Origin: Myxosarcina sp. GA_180221_E-2-1-MAG-40_15
GTDB lineage: Bacteria > Cyanobacteriota > Cyanobacteriia > Cyanobacteriales > Xenococcaceae
NCBI GenBank assembly: GCA_020692205.1
Contig: JAIMKV010000027.1
Span: forward strand, 1-52,555
Length of the DNA: 52,555 bases
Reading direction: 5' to 3'
Part shown: one piece after another, positions 35,360 through 45,316 of the stretch
How the letters are laid out: the number at the start of each line of letters is the position of its first letter
How positions within the stretch are numbered: position 1 is the first letter of the stretch
Translations under genes and position numbers: made by a program
Notes under the pieces: generated by a model
What the model was told of the DNA's origin: nothing
What the model saw: only the letters and a program-made list of their open reading frames with translations
Databases searched by the model: none

Positions 35360-35716
35360 ATGACAGAAGCTACTCAAACTATAGAAAGAGGAATTCAACT
35401 AACCCCAGCAGCTTTTAAACATATTAAAATGCTGCAAGAGCAACAGGGGAAGAAGCTTTGTCTTCGAGTCGGTGTTCGTCAGGGTGGATGTTCGGGAATG
35501 TCCTATATGATGGACTTTGAAGAACCAGAAAAGATTAGCAATAGCGATGAATTATTCGACTATGATGGATTCCAAATTGTTTGCGATCCAAAAAGTCTTT
35601 TATATCTTTATGGTTTGGTTTTAGACTATAGCAACGCAATGATTGGCGGTGGTTTTGAATTTACTAACCCCAACGCCGCGCAAACCTGTGGTTGTGGGAA
35701 GTCATTCGGCGTATAG
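35360..35716 (+). CDS. HesB/IscA/SufA-family Fe-S assembly protein
   Basis: A 118-aa A-type carrier that accepts and delivers Fe-S clusters. The three family cysteines are present: C44 in QGGCSGMSY and C110/C112 in [11 protein letters not shown]. The ATG at 35360 lies 12 nt after GGAG (AAAGGAG at 35341-35347); an upstream in-frame TTG at 35351 sits too close to that site. An intrinsic terminator follows at 35757-35788. Whether it is the SufA or IscA paralogue cannot be told by eye. It is convergent with sdhB. Confidence 0.92.
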   Translation: MTEATQTIERGIQLTPAAFKHIKMLQEQQGKKLCLRVGVRQGGCSGMSYMMDFEEPEKISNSDELFDYDGFQIVCDPKSLLYLYGLVLDYSNAMIGGGFEFTNPNAAQTCGCGKSFGV

Positions 35717-35756
35717 AAATTTTGTAGACATATCGGTAAAATTAAATATTTGCTCA

Positions 35757-35788
35757 AGACAGACTAGCTATACGCAGTCTGTTTTTTA
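35757..35788 (+). terminator. Terminator after the HesB/IscA gene
   Basis: ACAGACT (35759-35765) pairs with AGTCTGT (35776-35782), loop 10 nt, followed by a run of Ts. It has the classic intrinsic form, about 40 nt after the stop codon. Confidence 0.75.
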
Positions 35789-35861
35789 TTATTTTAGGAA
35801 ATTACTAATTGCTAAAAGAGTGATCGCCATTTTTAATCCCTTAATTTTTACCGAACAATGA

Positions 35862-36602
35862 TTAACCAAACATTGCTTTAATATATTCTCGACGCATTGA
35901 TGAAATTGCCTCTAAGGGAATGCCTTTGGGACAGACAGCGGTGCATTCTCCGTGGTTAGAACAGTCACCAAAGCCTTCAGTTGCCATTTGTGCTGTCATA
36001 TTCAGTACTCGTTGTTTACGTTCAGGATGTCCTTGGGGGAGTAATGCTAGGTGGGAAACTTTGGCGGCAGTGAATAAGGATGCAGAGGCATTGGGACAAG
36101 CAGCTACGCAAGCACCACAGCCAATACAGGCTGCATAATCAAAGGCGCGATCGCTATTTTCTTTGGCTACAGGTAAGGAATTAGCATCAGGGGCCGCACC
36201 AGTGTTAACAGAAATATAACCACCAGCAGCAATAATGCGATCAAATGCCGAGCGATCAACTACTAGATCTTTAACTAGGGGAAAAGCTTTAGCACGCCAG
36301 GGTTCTACAGTTATGGTGTCGCCATCTTGAAAACTTCTCAGATATAACTGACATACCGCAGTTTGTTTTGGCTCTCCATGAGCTATTCCGTTAACCATCA
36401 TGCCACAAGAGCCACAGATGCCTTCACCACAGTCAACATCAAAAGCTACGGGTTCTTGATCGTTTTTGATTAATTGTTCGTTTAAGACATCCAGTAGTTC
36501 AATAAAAGACATACTAGGATGAGCATTAGATATGCTGTATTCTTCTAGTTTGCCCAAACTATCAGGATTACTTTGTCGCCAAATTCTTAAATTGAGCTTC
36601 AT
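35862..36602 (-). CDS. sdhB: Succinate dehydrogenase/fumarate reductase iron-sulfur subunit
   Basis: A 246-aa electron-transfer subunit linking the flavoprotein SdhA to the quinone pool in thylakoid or plasma membrane. The plant-type [2Fe-2S] site is C58-GEGI-C63-GS-C66 with C84. The [4Fe-4S] site is CIGCGACVAACP and the [3Fe-4S]/[4Fe-4S] site CSNHGECTAVCP. The other Sdh subunits are not adjacent, which is usual in cyanobacteria where sdh genes are scattered. Confidence 0.93.
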   Translation of the reverse strand: MKLNLRIWRQSNPDSLGKLEEYSISNAHPSMSFIELLDVLNEQLIKNDQEPVAFDVDCGEGICGSCGMMVNGIAHGEPKQTAVCQLYLRSFQDGDTITVEPWRAKAFPLVKDLVVDRSAFDRIIAAGGYISVNTGAAPDANSLPVAKENSDRAFDYAACIGCGACVAACPNASASLFTAAKVSHLALLPQGHPERKQRVLNMTAQMATEGFGDCSNHGECTAVCPKGIPLEAISSMRREYIKAMFG

Positions 36603-36692
36603 AAAATTACGTTTAATCCAAATTAAAATTTACTAAGGCTATCTGGCTTCGTCGGTCAGCTTTTTGAGTAAGTATTGTTTAATTTTACAAAA

Positions 36693-37826
36693 CTAATTGA
36701 TAGACAATCTTTCTGGCGGAACATCTCCTAAAGCTTTATCGGGTAAAATATAAGAAGAACCAATCAATTGTTCGTCCCAATCAATAATTTCAGGGAAGCG
36801 CATATTAGGCAGGACTTTAACCGCAAATATTTCCTGTACTGCATCTTCAAATTTTAAGAAGGCAATAGTTTGAGCCGTATGTATATTTACTACCCAAACA
36901 CCGCAAATTCTTTCATTAAGTTTTTCAGTCAGAGGAATTCCACTAAATACAGCTGTTTCTCTTACCTGAGATAGCCCAATAAAGGCTAAAGAACCATAAA
37001 AATCGATGCCACGGGTAAAGCCAGGTAAAGTAGTTATAGTTTGCAATTTTCCGGTAGCACGATCCCCTGAGCTAGCCTCGCAATCGCAGATAGACAAACT
37101 ACCTTGTCCAGATTCTAACACCCATAAGCGATCGCCATACCAGCGAGGAGAATGAGGCATAGACAAATTTCTACTGATGATTTCATTACTGACTACATCG
37201 ATGACGATACCACCATTAGCTTTACTGGCTCGCCAGCCACTGCTACTATCGGTTTCTCCCAACGCGGTTACATATTTGGGCTGATGATTCACCAGACTTA
37301 AACCATTAAGATGACAACGATCTTCTGGAGTCAGTGCGGTAACAAAATTAGGTCGCCATCGAGGCACAAAGCTATAGTTTTTATCCAGAGTACAAAGACA
37401 GGAGAAACGAGTATTAACAAACCATAATTCAGAATTATTTGCACCGCCCCATTCCATCTCATGAATATCAACATCCCCCGTAATATGGGATTGACGAGGC
37501 AGGTAACAAGCATCATGTTTTCCGATTGGTTCTACCTTGGCTGCAACAGCAGGAACGTTGTTTAATTCCCAGATCTGACTACTACAGCCCAGGGCAATTT
37601 TGTTTCGATCTACGGCAATTCCCATGGGTTTTTGAAAAAGCCGAAAGTGAGTGTTGAGTTTTTCATCATCGGCACGTAAGATAATTACCTTCCCGGCTTG
37701 ATAAGTAGAAATCACTAAAGAAATGTTTAACTGACGCAGGATTTGAGGAAAATTATTAGTATGAACGCTTCGCATTGGTTCATGTTGCGTTGTTGCAGCT
37801 TCTTTGGCATCAGCAGATTGAGACAT
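36693..37826 (-). CDS. TIGR03032 (DUF4915) family protein
   Basis: A 377-aa protein built of beta-strand repeats, probably a six- or seven-bladed propeller. Characteristic stretches are LVISTYQAGKVIIL, GIAVD, HMxW-type GDVDIHEMEWGG, VNTRFSCLCTLD, FVTALTPEDRCHLNGL and SMPHSPRW. These match the TIGR03032 family, whose molecular role is unknown. It follows sdhB upstream by 90 bp on the same strand and may share a transcript. Confidence 0.85.
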   Translation of the reverse strand: MSQSADAKEAATTQHEPMRSVHTNNFPQILRQLNISLVISTYQAGKVIILRADDEKLNTHFRLFQKPMGIAVDRNKIALGCSSQIWELNNVPAVAAKVEPIGKHDACYLPRQSHITGDVDIHEMEWGGANNSELWFVNTRFSCLCTLDKNYSFVPRWRPNFVTALTPEDRCHLNGLSLVNHQPKYVTALGETDSSSGWRASKANGGIVIDVVSNEIISRNLSMPHSPRWYGDRLWVLESGQGSLSICDCEASSGDRATGKLQTITTLPGFTRGIDFYGSLAFIGLSQVRETAVFSGIPLTEKLNERICGVWVVNIHTAQTIAFLKFEDAVQEIFAVKVLPNMRFPEIIDWDEQLIGSSYILPDKALGDVPPERLSIN

Positions 37827-37988
37827 AAAAGTTAAGGATTAAGCAAGAAGCAATTAGTAATTAGTAAATCGGTAAATAGATGAAATTAACTAAAAAAAAT
37901 GCAGCAAGACCAGAAGTTACAATCGCAGCAGATCATTATTCGCTAGTTTTTGATGCCTACCTGTTTGAGTATTCATTTGGTTTGTGTT

Positions 37989-38504
37989 TTAAAATCTTAA
38001 ATAGTGCATTAGCTGTGATGTTAAATCACTATCAAGATTCAAACGACGCTGTAGATCGACAATGTTTCGATATCGACCATATTCCTGGCAATTCTGAAAA
38101 AACTTTTGAGCCAAATTAAAATCAACTCCAGCAATAGCAGCAATTTCATCAACCGAAGCGGTATTAAGATTTATCCTGGCTGGACTAAGAGGACTAAGGC
38201 GATGGTAGTAGGCAAAAGCCAACACAGGTTCTAAAACCCTCAAACGCTCTGTAGGAACGCTGATGGCAGCAGCAATATCTTCAAGACAAACTAGCTGTAC
38301 TCCCATTTGGACTAATTCTACAAGCGATCGCGCTTGATGAATCGAAAATCCTGGTAGCCTCAACCAATCATCAACTGTCGCCTGATTAACATCTATCTTA
38401 ATGCCTAATTCAGCCGCGATCGCAATTTCTGATAATGATTGAAACCGATAGTAAGGATCGTTAACTATTTTATTTCTAATGCCAATTTGGGATAGTTTAA
38501 ACAT
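37989..38504 (-). CDS. ComEA-like helix-hairpin-helix protein
   Basis: A 171-aa protein with two helix-hairpin-helix modules. One lies around residues 38-70 (IDVNQATVDDWLRLPGFSIHQARSLVEL, spelled here only as landmarks N40, L48 and G52) and the other around 110-140 (INLNTASVDEIAAIAGV). HhH modules bind DNA without sequence preference. It lacks the signal peptide and long linker of a true ComEA, so DNA uptake is not certain. It is read in the same direction as the TIGR03032 gene. Confidence 0.78.
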   Translation of the reverse strand: MFKLSQIGIRNKIVNDPYYRFQSLSEIAIAAELGIKIDVNQATVDDWLRLPGFSIHQARSLVELVQMGVQLVCLEDIAAAISVPTERLRVLEPVLAFAYYHRLSPLSPARINLNTASVDEIAAIAGVDFNLAQKFFQNCQEYGRYRNIVDLQRRLNLDSDLTSQLMHYLRF

Positions 38505-38534
38505 AGAATTTAATCGTTTTTAATTGTTCATTAT

Positions 38535-38927
38535 TTAAACAATATGCTCTAATAGCTGACGACGTTTTTGCTCAAATTCATATTCTGTGAGTAAGCCATC
38601 TTCTCGTAAGCGATCTAGTTCTCGCATGGCTTCAGCGATCGCTTTTACCTGAGGTGAAGTCTTAAGATTTAGATTATAGTGGCTATGACCATTAAATTGA
38701 CGCTCAAATTGTTCTACATCTTGAACCAGGTACCATACGGCATCAACAGCGGCAGCAATACGAGAGATTGGGGTTGACCACAAGAGAAGGTAGATAATTC
38801 CCCACACTGGTTGACCCAAATATAGTTTATGGAGTCCTGTGATCGGTGTAACTGTACCTAGTAAAGCCAGCGTCACAGCAATACGCCGATTTTTATGATA
38901 TTTAAAAAATTTATCGAACACTGACAT
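38535..38927 (-). CDS. TM2-domain membrane protein with SHOCT-like tail
   Basis: A 130-aa protein. Residues 14-72 form a TM2 domain: two membrane helices with the conserved loop GLHKLYLGQPVWGIIYLLLW. The last 30 residues (LDRLREDGLLTEYEFEQKRRQLLEHI) are a short SHOCT-like helix pair. The function of this combination is unknown. It lies 31 bp from the HhH gene on the same strand. Confidence 0.8.
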   Translation of the reverse strand: MSVFDKFFKYHKNRRIAVTLALLGTVTPITGLHKLYLGQPVWGIIYLLLWSTPISRIAAAVDAVWYLVQDVEQFERQFNGHSHYNLNLKTSPQVKAIAEAMRELDRLREDGLLTEYEFEQKRRQLLEHIV

Positions 38928-39033
38928 TTGGAACCTGACTAAGCTGGAGAATTGAATTTACTTTAGCCTATTTTTTTTAAATATATGGTAAATAATTGAG
39001 ATTGATCAATCATGATGATGTCTTGCGAAAAAC

Positions 39034-39061
39034 AAAAAAGCTTAGTTTAACTAAGCTTTTT
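39034..39061 (-). terminator. Terminator of metK
   Basis: AAAAAGCTTAG (39035-39045) and CTAAGCTTTTT (39051-39061) pair perfectly around a 5-nt loop. On the minus strand the stem runs out into a T-run, about 45 nt after the metK stop. Confidence 0.8.
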
Positions 39062-39104
39062 AACAAAATATTAAATTGCTCGCTCAATCTAAGAAATTAA
39101 GTGA

Positions 39105-40358
39105 TCAAGCTGCGCTTTTGGATAACAAATAGTCTTTTAATAGTTGCGCCTTGTCGGTTTTTTCCCAAGTTAAATCAAGATCGGTTCTCCCAAAATGTCC
39201 ATAAGCAGCTACATCTTGATAAAAACGACCACCTCTTTCTTGTGGTAAATTACGTAAGTTGAGAGTTTGAATAATCCCCGCCGGTCGTAACTCAAAATGT
39301 TGTTTAACTAAATCTAAAAGTTTTTCTTCCTCAACTTTGGCAGTACCAAAAGTTTCAATAAAGATACTAACAGGTCTGGCAACACCAATAGCATAACTAA
39401 CCTGTACCTCGCACTTATCGGCTAAACCTGCTGCCACGATGTTGTTAGCGACATAACGGCAAGCATAAGAGGCACTGCGGTCTACTTTTGTGGGATCTTT
39501 GCCTGAAAAAGCACCGCCACCATGACGAGAATAACCACCATAAGTATCAACGATAATCTTGCGACCTGTCAGTCCAGAATCACCTTGAGGACCACCAACG
39601 ACGAATTTACCTGTAGGATTTACCAGAAAGCGGGTGTTGTCATTAGGTTTTAATTCCAAATTGGCAAATACAGGCCGAATTACCGCAGACCATAAGTCAT
39701 CTTTAATTTTCTTTTGAACATCACTACCTTCAGATATATCACCTATAGTTTCTGTATGCTGAGTAGAAATTAGTATGGTGTCAATTCCGACAGGTTTTCC
39801 GCCTTCATATTGAATTGAAACTTGAGTTTTACCGTCAGGACGTAGATAAGATAGTTCACCCTGTTTACGCACTTCTGCCAAACGTCGAGACACGCGATGA
39901 GCCAAGCTAATCGGCATCGGCATTAATTCAGGCGTTTCATTACAAGCATAGCCAAACATTAGTCCTTGGTCACCTGCACCAATTTCATCCAGTTCACTAT
40001 CACTGAGATTTTCACGTTGCTCTTGTGCCGAGGTTACACCTTGTGCAATGTCTGGTGATTGTTCATCCAGAGCGATTAATACTGAACAGCTATTAGCGGA
40101 AAAGCCATTTTCTGCATGAGTGTAGCCAATTTCGGCAATTTTGTTTCTAACTAAATCTACATAGTTTACCTGAGCTTTAGTAGTAATTTCCCCTGTAACC
40201 AAAACTAAGCCTGTGTTAACAACTACTTCTGCTGCGACGCGACTGGAGGGATCTTGAGATAATATGGCATCTAAAATAGTATCGGAAATTTGGTCGCAGA
40301 TTTTATCTGGATGACCTTCTGTGACTGATTCGGAGGTAAATAAATAATTGTTAGACAA
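39105..40358 (-). CDS. metK: S-adenosylmethionine synthetase
   Basis: A 417-aa enzyme forming AdoMet from methionine and ATP. Diagnostic motifs include [16 protein letters not shown] (residues ~8-23), [12 protein letters not shown] near 125-136 and [16 protein letters not shown] near 277-292. The start codon is TTG at 40358, eight bases after GAGG. Single copy in this window and followed by a strong terminator. Confidence 0.96.
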   Translation of the reverse strand: MSNNYLFTSESVTEGHPDKICDQISDTILDAILSQDPSSRVAAEVVVNTGLVLVTGEITTKAQVNYVDLVRNKIAEIGYTHAENGFSANSCSVLIALDEQSPDIAQGVTSAQEQRENLSDSELDEIGAGDQGLMFGYACNETPELMPMPISLAHRVSRRLAEVRKQGELSYLRPDGKTQVSIQYEGGKPVGIDTILISTQHTETIGDISEGSDVQKKIKDDLWSAVIRPVFANLELKPNDNTRFLVNPTGKFVVGGPQGDSGLTGRKIIVDTYGGYSRHGGGAFSGKDPTKVDRSASYACRYVANNIVAAGLADKCEVQVSYAIGVARPVSIFIETFGTAKVEEEKLLDLVKQHFELRPAGIIQTLNLRNLPQERGGRFYQDVAAYGHFGRTDLDLTWEKTDKAQLLKDYLLSKSAA

Positions 40359-40451
40359 TTCGTAGTCCTCTATGAATTATTGTTACTTAACGCGGTATGT
40401 CAACCTAATATACTCAACTATTAAAAAATATAATACAGGTTTCTTCAAAAA

Positions 40452-41192
40452 TTACAAAGTTTGAATTTCTAGCAGGCTATTAATCTGTACATCTGCCATG
40501 GGAAGTTGCATATTTTGGTAACGACAAATGCCAATCGTTCCTGCTGCTTTAGCACTCTTTGCCATCATCATATCTCCCACAGCATCCCCCACCATTAAAG
40601 TTTGCTCGGATGCAACGTCCAAATTTTGGCAAGCTTGCCAAAAAAGCCGTGGATCTGGCTTGGTAATTTCATTATCTATTCCCATACACAACTGTACATA
40701 CTCTTGTAATTGATGATTAGCCACAAATTGTTTGACTTCCGTTGTAGAGTCAGCCGAAAGAATACCTATTCTTAAACCTGCACTAGTTAAAGATTGAAGA
40801 GTATCTCTAACATCAGGAAATAAAGGAGCTGATTCTGGGGTTTTAGTTAAATATTTTGATTCAGATATTTCTGTAAAAGCTGACTGTGCAATTTTTCTTG
40901 CTTCATGCCAGCTTCTTCCAGTTTCGGCGATATAAGCTGCAGCAGCAATTTCATTTTCATAGCGACTACCAACTGCCATTAAACCTTGAGGATCTAAAAT
41001 ATTATCTGAAATACCAAACGCCATCATTAAAGGTTCCCCTACTCCTGGAATTTGAGCATCAATCAAACGCGCTCTTTCTGTACCTATTTCTCGCCAAAAC
41101 GACAAAGAGTTTTCTAAAGTACCATCTTTATCAAAAATAACGGCAGCTATATTATTAAACTCTAAGTCTTGACCGCCAATCTCGATCAGCAA
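40452..41192 (-). CDS. HAD-superfamily hydrolase (phosphatase-like)
   Basis: A 246-aa HAD hydrolase. Motif I is VIFDKDGTL (D21, D23). A cap domain follows, then motif II ILSADS, the motif III lysine in ITKPDPRLF, and motif IV MVGDAVGDMMMAKSAKAAG. It resembles phosphoglycolate-phosphatase-type enzymes, but specificity is open. The frame runs upstream to 41267 through the rpsA terminator. The TTG at 41192 is chosen because TAGGAG lies 7 nt before it and downstream of that terminator. Confidence 0.85.
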   Translation of the reverse strand: MLIEIGGQDLEFNNIAAVIFDKDGTLENSLSFWREIGTERARLIDAQIPGVGEPLMMAFGISDNILDPQGLMAVGSRYENEIAAAAYIAETGRSWHEARKIAQSAFTEISESKYLTKTPESAPLFPDVRDTLQSLTSAGLRIGILSADSTTEVKQFVANHQLQEYVQLCMGIDNEITKPDPRLFWQACQNLDVASEQTLMVGDAVGDMMMAKSAKAAGTIGICRYQNMQLPMADVQINSLLEIQTL

Positions 41193-41218
41193 TTTTTTTC
41201 TCCTAGGATAAACAATCG

Positions 41219-41246
41219 ACAAAAAAAAGAGAGGAAATTTCCTCTC
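41219..41246 (-). terminator. Terminator of rpsA
   Basis: GAGAGGAAATTTCCTCTC (41229-41246) is a perfect 18-bp palindrome followed on the minus strand by eight Ts, 35 nt after the rpsA stop codon. Confidence 0.85.
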
Positions 41247-41280
41247 CCAATACTTAAGTTTAAACAAAATGCAATTAAAA

Positions 41281-42339
41281 TTACTCTTCTGTTCCTACGG
41301 CTACCATTTCCCCTTCTGAATCTGAATCTTCCGTAGAATCTTCAGCAATTGTTTCTGCCGCTGCTTCTTCAGTCACATCTTCCTCAGCTACTGGTTCGTT
41401 AGACACCGCTGCTTCTTCGTCCAAAGTAATTCCTTCAGCTTCGGCTAGGAGTTTCTGACGATATTTTTCCGCCATTTCTTCAGCTTTCTCAAAGACTATT
41501 TCTCTATTTTTGAGCATATCGCCTGGTTCTGGCTCTAGCTGTTTAGTTGATAAAGATATACGACCTCTTTCTGCATCAAGGTCAATAATCATTACCTTGA
41601 GTTCATCATTTACGCCAAAAACGCTGTGAGGAGTATCAATATGATCGTGAGATATCTCAGAAATGTGAAGCAGTCCGCTTACTCCACCAATATCAATGAA
41701 TGCACCGTAAGGTTTGATCCCGCGAACAGAACCTCTGACAACTTGACCCACCTCTAAACCATTCATCTTGCGCTCTACTAAGGCACGACGATGACTTAAA
41801 ACGAGTCGGTTGCGTTCTTCATCAACTTCCAAAAACTTTAAAGGTAAATCTTCGCCAACTAAATCTTCTTTTGCTTCCCTGGCACTGATATGAGAACCAG
41901 GAATAAAACCGCGTAACCCTTCAATTCTGACTAATGCACCACCACGATTAGTAGCAAAAACATTAGAGCGAACTGTGGCATCTTCTTGCTGTAGCTGTCT
42001 AACGCGTTCCCAAGCACGCATATATTCAATGCGTCTAATAGAAAGAGTTAACTGTCCGTCCTCATTCTCATCAGTTAGAATAAAAAATTCTCTTGTCTCA
42101 TCGGCTTGAAGAACTTCACTAGGATTATCAACTCGATTAATCGACATCTCTTGAATAGGTATATAAGCAGCTGTTTTAGCACCAATGTCAATTAAAGCTC
42201 CTCTTGGTTCCATACTAAAAACAGTTCCCGCTACTATATCTCCAGGGCTGAAGTGATAGTCGTATTTGTCGAGGAGAGCAGCGAAATCTTCGTGAGTAAA
42301 ACCAATATCTTTAGTGCTGTTTGCTTGCTGATTGACCAT
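41281..42339 (-). CDS. rpsA: 30S ribosomal protein S1
   Basis: A 352-aa S1 protein that helps position mRNA on the 30S subunit. Three S1 (OB-fold) repeats are visible at about 33-102 (GDIVAGTVFSMEPRGALIDIG), 118-184 and 197-268 (GQVVRGSVRGIKPYGAFIDIG). An acidic Glu/Thr-rich tail of 70 residues follows. Three repeats and a length near 330-350 are typical for cyanobacterial S1, unlike the six-repeat enterobacterial form. It has a long 5' leader and a strong terminator. Confidence 0.95.
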   Translation of the reverse strand: MVNQQANSTKDIGFTHEDFAALLDKYDYHFSPGDIVAGTVFSMEPRGALIDIGAKTAAYIPIQEMSINRVDNPSEVLQADETREFFILTDENEDGQLTLSIRRIEYMRAWERVRQLQQEDATVRSNVFATNRGGALVRIEGLRGFIPGSHISAREAKEDLVGEDLPLKFLEVDEERNRLVLSHRRALVERKMNGLEVGQVVRGSVRGIKPYGAFIDIGGVSGLLHISEISHDHIDTPHSVFGVNDELKVMIIDLDAERGRISLSTKQLEPEPGDMLKNREIVFEKAEEMAEKYRQKLLAEAEGITLDEEAAVSNEPVAEEDVTEEAAAETIAEDSTEDSDSEGEMVAVGTEE

Positions 42340-42841
42340 ATGGGTTAGATGTCCTTGTTTATTTCCTTACTTTTTTGATTGGATGAGCCTCCTGCTTGAT
42401 GTACACTCACCTACTTATCGTGCAGCCTACACCTACATTTACCAATTAATTGCCAGAGTCGGCTTTGTCGTTTGCAGATCCAAGTTGCTTGACTCTATGG
42501 ATTAGATACAAGCATTGATGTTGGGCTAGAGGATACCAAAGTACCTCCACAGAACGCTTGGCAAAAAGACGTTTTTGTCTGTTGGCAAGATAGCATTATA
42601 CCATTGTAACTTTTTATCGGTGTAAGAGTAACTTTTTTTAGGGTTTTCGGCTAATCATAAATTTTTAAATATTTAACTAAACTTGATTATCATCAAAAAC
42701 ATTAGTTTGGCTTGAACTTGAAAAGTAACCAAAAACAATTAAAAATCAAGTGCGCTAAGTTTGCCGTTTATTTTTAATCTGCTGGGAAAAATAAAATTAC
42801 CATACTATGGTTAATGCAATTTACCAATACAATATAGGAGT
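42340..42841 (-). promoter_or_regulatory. Long leader and promoter of rpsA
   Basis: No gene in 502 bp. A -10-like TATAAT lies at 42595-42600 on the minus strand, about 255 nt before the rpsA start, implying a long 5' leader that may fold. The near-palindrome TTACCATA-C-TATGGTTA at about 42798-42814 lies between nrdR and this promoter. The promoter call is tentative. Confidence 0.35.
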
Positions 42842-43372
42842 TTAAGAAACGTAATCGGCAATTGTGCTGGAAGAATTGGCACTTTGATTTTGCCAAGCTT
42901 GAAAATCAGAATTCTGAGAATTTTCGTTTTGAAGATGATTTAAAGTTTCCACAAAATCTTTGATTCCCTGAAACTTTCTGTATACAGAGGCAAAACGGAT
43001 GTATGCCACTTCATTTTCGTAACGCAGATTTTGTAAAACTAGTTCTCCAATATTACTACTGCTAAACTCATTGCCTGAATTTTGTTGTAAATTGGCTTCA
43101 ATACTGTCAACAATAGCTTCCGCTTTCTGATAGGACATTTTTGTTTTTTCGCCAGCTCGTAATATTCCTCGGAGCAATTTAGCACGATCAAAAGATTCTC
43201 GACTGCCATCTCTTTTAATTACTGTAATTGGAACTAACTCAATGCGCTCGTAGGTTGTAAAACGTTGTTTACAATTGAGGCATTCCCTTCGGCGTCGAAT
43301 ACTTTGACCACTTTCTGTAGACCGAGACTCTAATACTCTGCTTTCCGTATGTTGACAATTAGGACAGTGCAT
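42842..43372 (-). CDS. nrdR: Transcriptional repressor NrdR
   Basis: A 176-aa zinc-ribbon/ATP-cone regulator that represses ribonucleotide reductase genes in response to ATP/dATP. The zinc ligands are C3, C6, C31 and C34 (MHCPNC, ECLNC). The ATP-cone follows ([23 protein letters not shown]). The C-terminal tail is Ser/Gln/Asn-rich and longer than in many bacteria. No ribonucleotide reductase gene is in this window. Confidence 0.95.
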   Translation of the reverse strand: MHCPNCQHTESRVLESRSTESGQSIRRRRECLNCKQRFTTYERIELVPITVIKRDGSRESFDRAKLLRGILRAGEKTKMSYQKAEAIVDSIEANLQQNSGNEFSSSNIGELVLQNLRYENEVAYIRFASVYRKFQGIKDFVETLNHLQNENSQNSDFQAWQNQSANSSSTIADYVS

Positions 43373-43478
43373 TAATTCTAAAAAGGATGCTTAATTATGT
43401 TTGCTATAAATTGTTTATATAAACAACAAATCTGAGCCGTTTTCTTTAATCATAGTCCGTTACGCAATGGACAATAAC

Positions 43479-43507
43479 TAAAAAAGACTCAGAAATGAAG
43501 AGTTCTT
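43479..43507 (-). terminator. Probable terminator of psbT
   Basis: AAGACTC (43484-43490) pairs with GAGTTCTT (43500-43507) with one bulge or G/T pair and a 9-nt loop. On the minus strand it is followed by a T-run, about 28 nt after the PsbT stop. Confidence 0.5.
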
Positions 43508-43534
43508 AAAAATACTTAACTTTTACTGGCTGAT

Positions 43535-43630
43535 TTATTTTTCAATCCGGGGTGGTTCACGAAAAGCGATCGCAAAAAAGAGAACTGAAATTGCCATAGC
43601 CAAAACCAAAATGTATGCAACAGCTTCCAT
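43535..43630 (-). CDS. psbT: Photosystem II protein PsbT
   Basis: A 31-aa single-helix subunit of photosystem II, near the D1/D2 dimer interface. It reads MEAVAYILVLAMAISVLFF and ends in AFREPPRIEK, the standard PsbT sequence pattern. It lies 153 bp downstream of psbB on the same strand, the usual psbB-psbT order. Confidence 0.97.
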   Translation of the reverse strand: MEAVAYILVLAMAISVLFFAIAFREPPRIEK

Positions 43631-43718
43631 AATTAAATTCCTAAAGTATCTTTATTAATATTTTACCAACAAAACAACTGAAGTTGAGTTGGTTTTGCAA
43701 CTAATTGATTGAATTGAA

Positions 43719-43756
43719 GTTGGGAAGACAGCCTAATTAAGTATTGTCTTCCCAAC
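43719..43756 (-). terminator. Hairpin between psbB and psbT
   Basis: GTTGGGAAGACA (43719-43730) and TGTCTTCCCAAC (43745-43756) pair perfectly over 12 bp with a 14-nt loop, 28 nt after the psbB stop. No T-run follows on the minus strand. It may stabilise or partly terminate the psbB message, lowering or separating psbT expression (inference). Confidence 0.6.
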
Positions 43757-43783
43757 CATGATAGAGCCTAAAACAGCTAACTA

Positions 43784-45316
43784 TTATGCTTCTTTTGCAG
43801 CACGCGTAGATTTGTCACCCACTTTTTGGTAAAAACCCCATTCGACCTGTTCTTCTTCCAGATCGGGGTCAACGCCAGCAAATACGTCTCGGTATAATGT
43901 ACGAGAACCATGCCAAATATGACCAAAGAAAAAGAATAGAGCAAATACAGCATGACCAAAGGTAAACCAACCACGGGGACTAGTACGGAATACACCGTCA
44001 GACCCTAAAGTTTCGGTATCAAAATCAAAGGCTTCCCCTAGTTGAGCTTTACGTGCATATTTCTTGACGATAGATGGATTATCAAAGGTTTGACCATCCA
44101 ATGCACCACCATAAAAGGAAACGTTAACGCCACTTTGCTCAACACTAAGCTTAGACTCTGCGCGACGGAAAGGAATATCCGCTCTAACTACACCATCAGC
44201 ATCGGTCAAAATAACTGGGAATGTTTCAAAGAAATTAGGCATACGACGAACTTCTAATTCGCGTCCTTCAGCATCGGTAAATACTGCGTGTCCTAGCCAT
44301 TCTTGAGCAATACCATCGCCACTGTCCATCGAACCCGTACGGAACAAGCCACCTTTAGCTGGACTGTTTCCTACATAATCATAAAATGCTAATTTTTCGG
44401 GAATGGTTGACCACGCTTCAGAACGAGTTAAGCCATCGTCCATTGCAGTTTCAACTCGACGCTGGATCTCTTGCTTGAAGTAGCCTTGATCCCACTGATA
44501 ACGAGTAGGGCCAAACAACTCAATGGGAGTAGTTGCGTTACCGTACCACATAGTTCCTGTAACTACGAAAGCGGCAAAAAATACTGCGGCAATGCTACTA
44601 GAAAGAACGGTTTCAATATTACCCATTCTTAGAGCCTTGTAAAGTCTCTCAGGCGGACGAACACTAAGATGGAACAACCCGGCAATAATGCCGACAACGC
44701 CAGCGGCGATGTGGTGAGCGACAACACCACCAGGATTAAAAGGATTAAACCCAGCAGGACCCCATTCTGGGGCTACTCCCTGGACGTGACCAGTCAAGCC
44801 GAAACCATCTGATACCCACATTCCTGGACCCCACAAACCTGTGAGATGGAATGCACCAAAACCAAAACAAAGTAGGCCAGATAAAAACAAATGAATACCA
44901 AACATTTTTGGTAAATCCAGAGCTGGCTGACCAGTACGGGGATCGATGAATAATTCTAGATCCCAGTATACCCAGTGCCATACTGCGGCGAGAAACAGTA
45001 AGCCAGAAAGCACAATATGCGCGATCGCCACACCTTCAAAAGACCAAAAACCAACGCTGGCACCAGTTTCACCCGTGACACTCCAGCCCCCCCAAGATGT
45101 GTCTACACCCAAACGAGCCATAAAAGGTAAAACAAACATACCTTGTCGCCACATTGGATTTAGTACAGCATCACTAGGGTCAAAAGTTGCTAGCTCGAAT
45201 AGAGCCATAGAACCTGCCCAACCTGCTACCAAAGCAGTGTGCATTAAATGGACTGATATTAGTCTTCCTGGATCGTTCAGGACGACTGTATGAACTCGAT
45301 ACCAAGGTAGTCCCAT
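43784..45316 (-). CDS. psbB: Photosystem II CP47 chlorophyll apoprotein
   Basis: A 510-aa core antenna protein with six membrane helices and a large lumenal loop (about 260-440). It begins [20 protein letters not shown] and contains many chlorophyll-binding histidines, such as [31 protein letters not shown] and [20 protein letters not shown]. Length and sequence pattern are those of a normal CP47. AGGAGGAG lies just before the ATG. psbT follows on the same strand after a hairpin. Confidence 0.98.
   Translation of the reverse strand: MGLPWYRVHTVVLNDPGRLISVHLMHTALVAGWAGSMALFELATFDPSDAVLNPMWRQGMFVLPFMARLGVDTSWGGWSVTGETGASVGFWSFEGVAIAHIVLSGLLFLAAVWHWVYWDLELFIDPRTGQPALDLPKMFGIHLFLSGLLCFGFGAFHLTGLWGPGMWVSDGFGLTGHVQGVAPEWGPAGFNPFNPGGVVAHHIAAGVVGIIAGLFHLSVRPPERLYKALRMGNIETVLSSSIAAVFFAAFVVTGTMWYGNATTPIELFGPTRYQWDQGYFKQEIQRRVETAMDDGLTRSEAWSTIPEKLAFYDYVGNSPAKGGLFRTGSMDSGDGIAQEWLGHAVFTDAEGRELEVRRMPNFFETFPVILTDADGVVRADIPFRRAESKLSVEQSGVNVSFYGGALDGQTFDNPSIVKKYARKAQLGEAFDFDTETLGSDGVFRTSPRGWFTFGHAVFALFFFFGHIWHGSRTLYRDVFAGVDPDLEEEQVEWGFYQKVGDKSTRAAKEA

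Noticed and set aside
37880-38119. Open frame of 79 codons on the plus strand
   Set aside because: Half of it lies antisense to the HhH protein gene, and the non-overlapping part shows no recognisable motif.
40452-41267. Longer HAD protein starting at 41267
   Set aside because: The extra 25 codons run through the rpsA terminator palindrome and T-run; the TTG at 41192 has a good ribosome-binding site.
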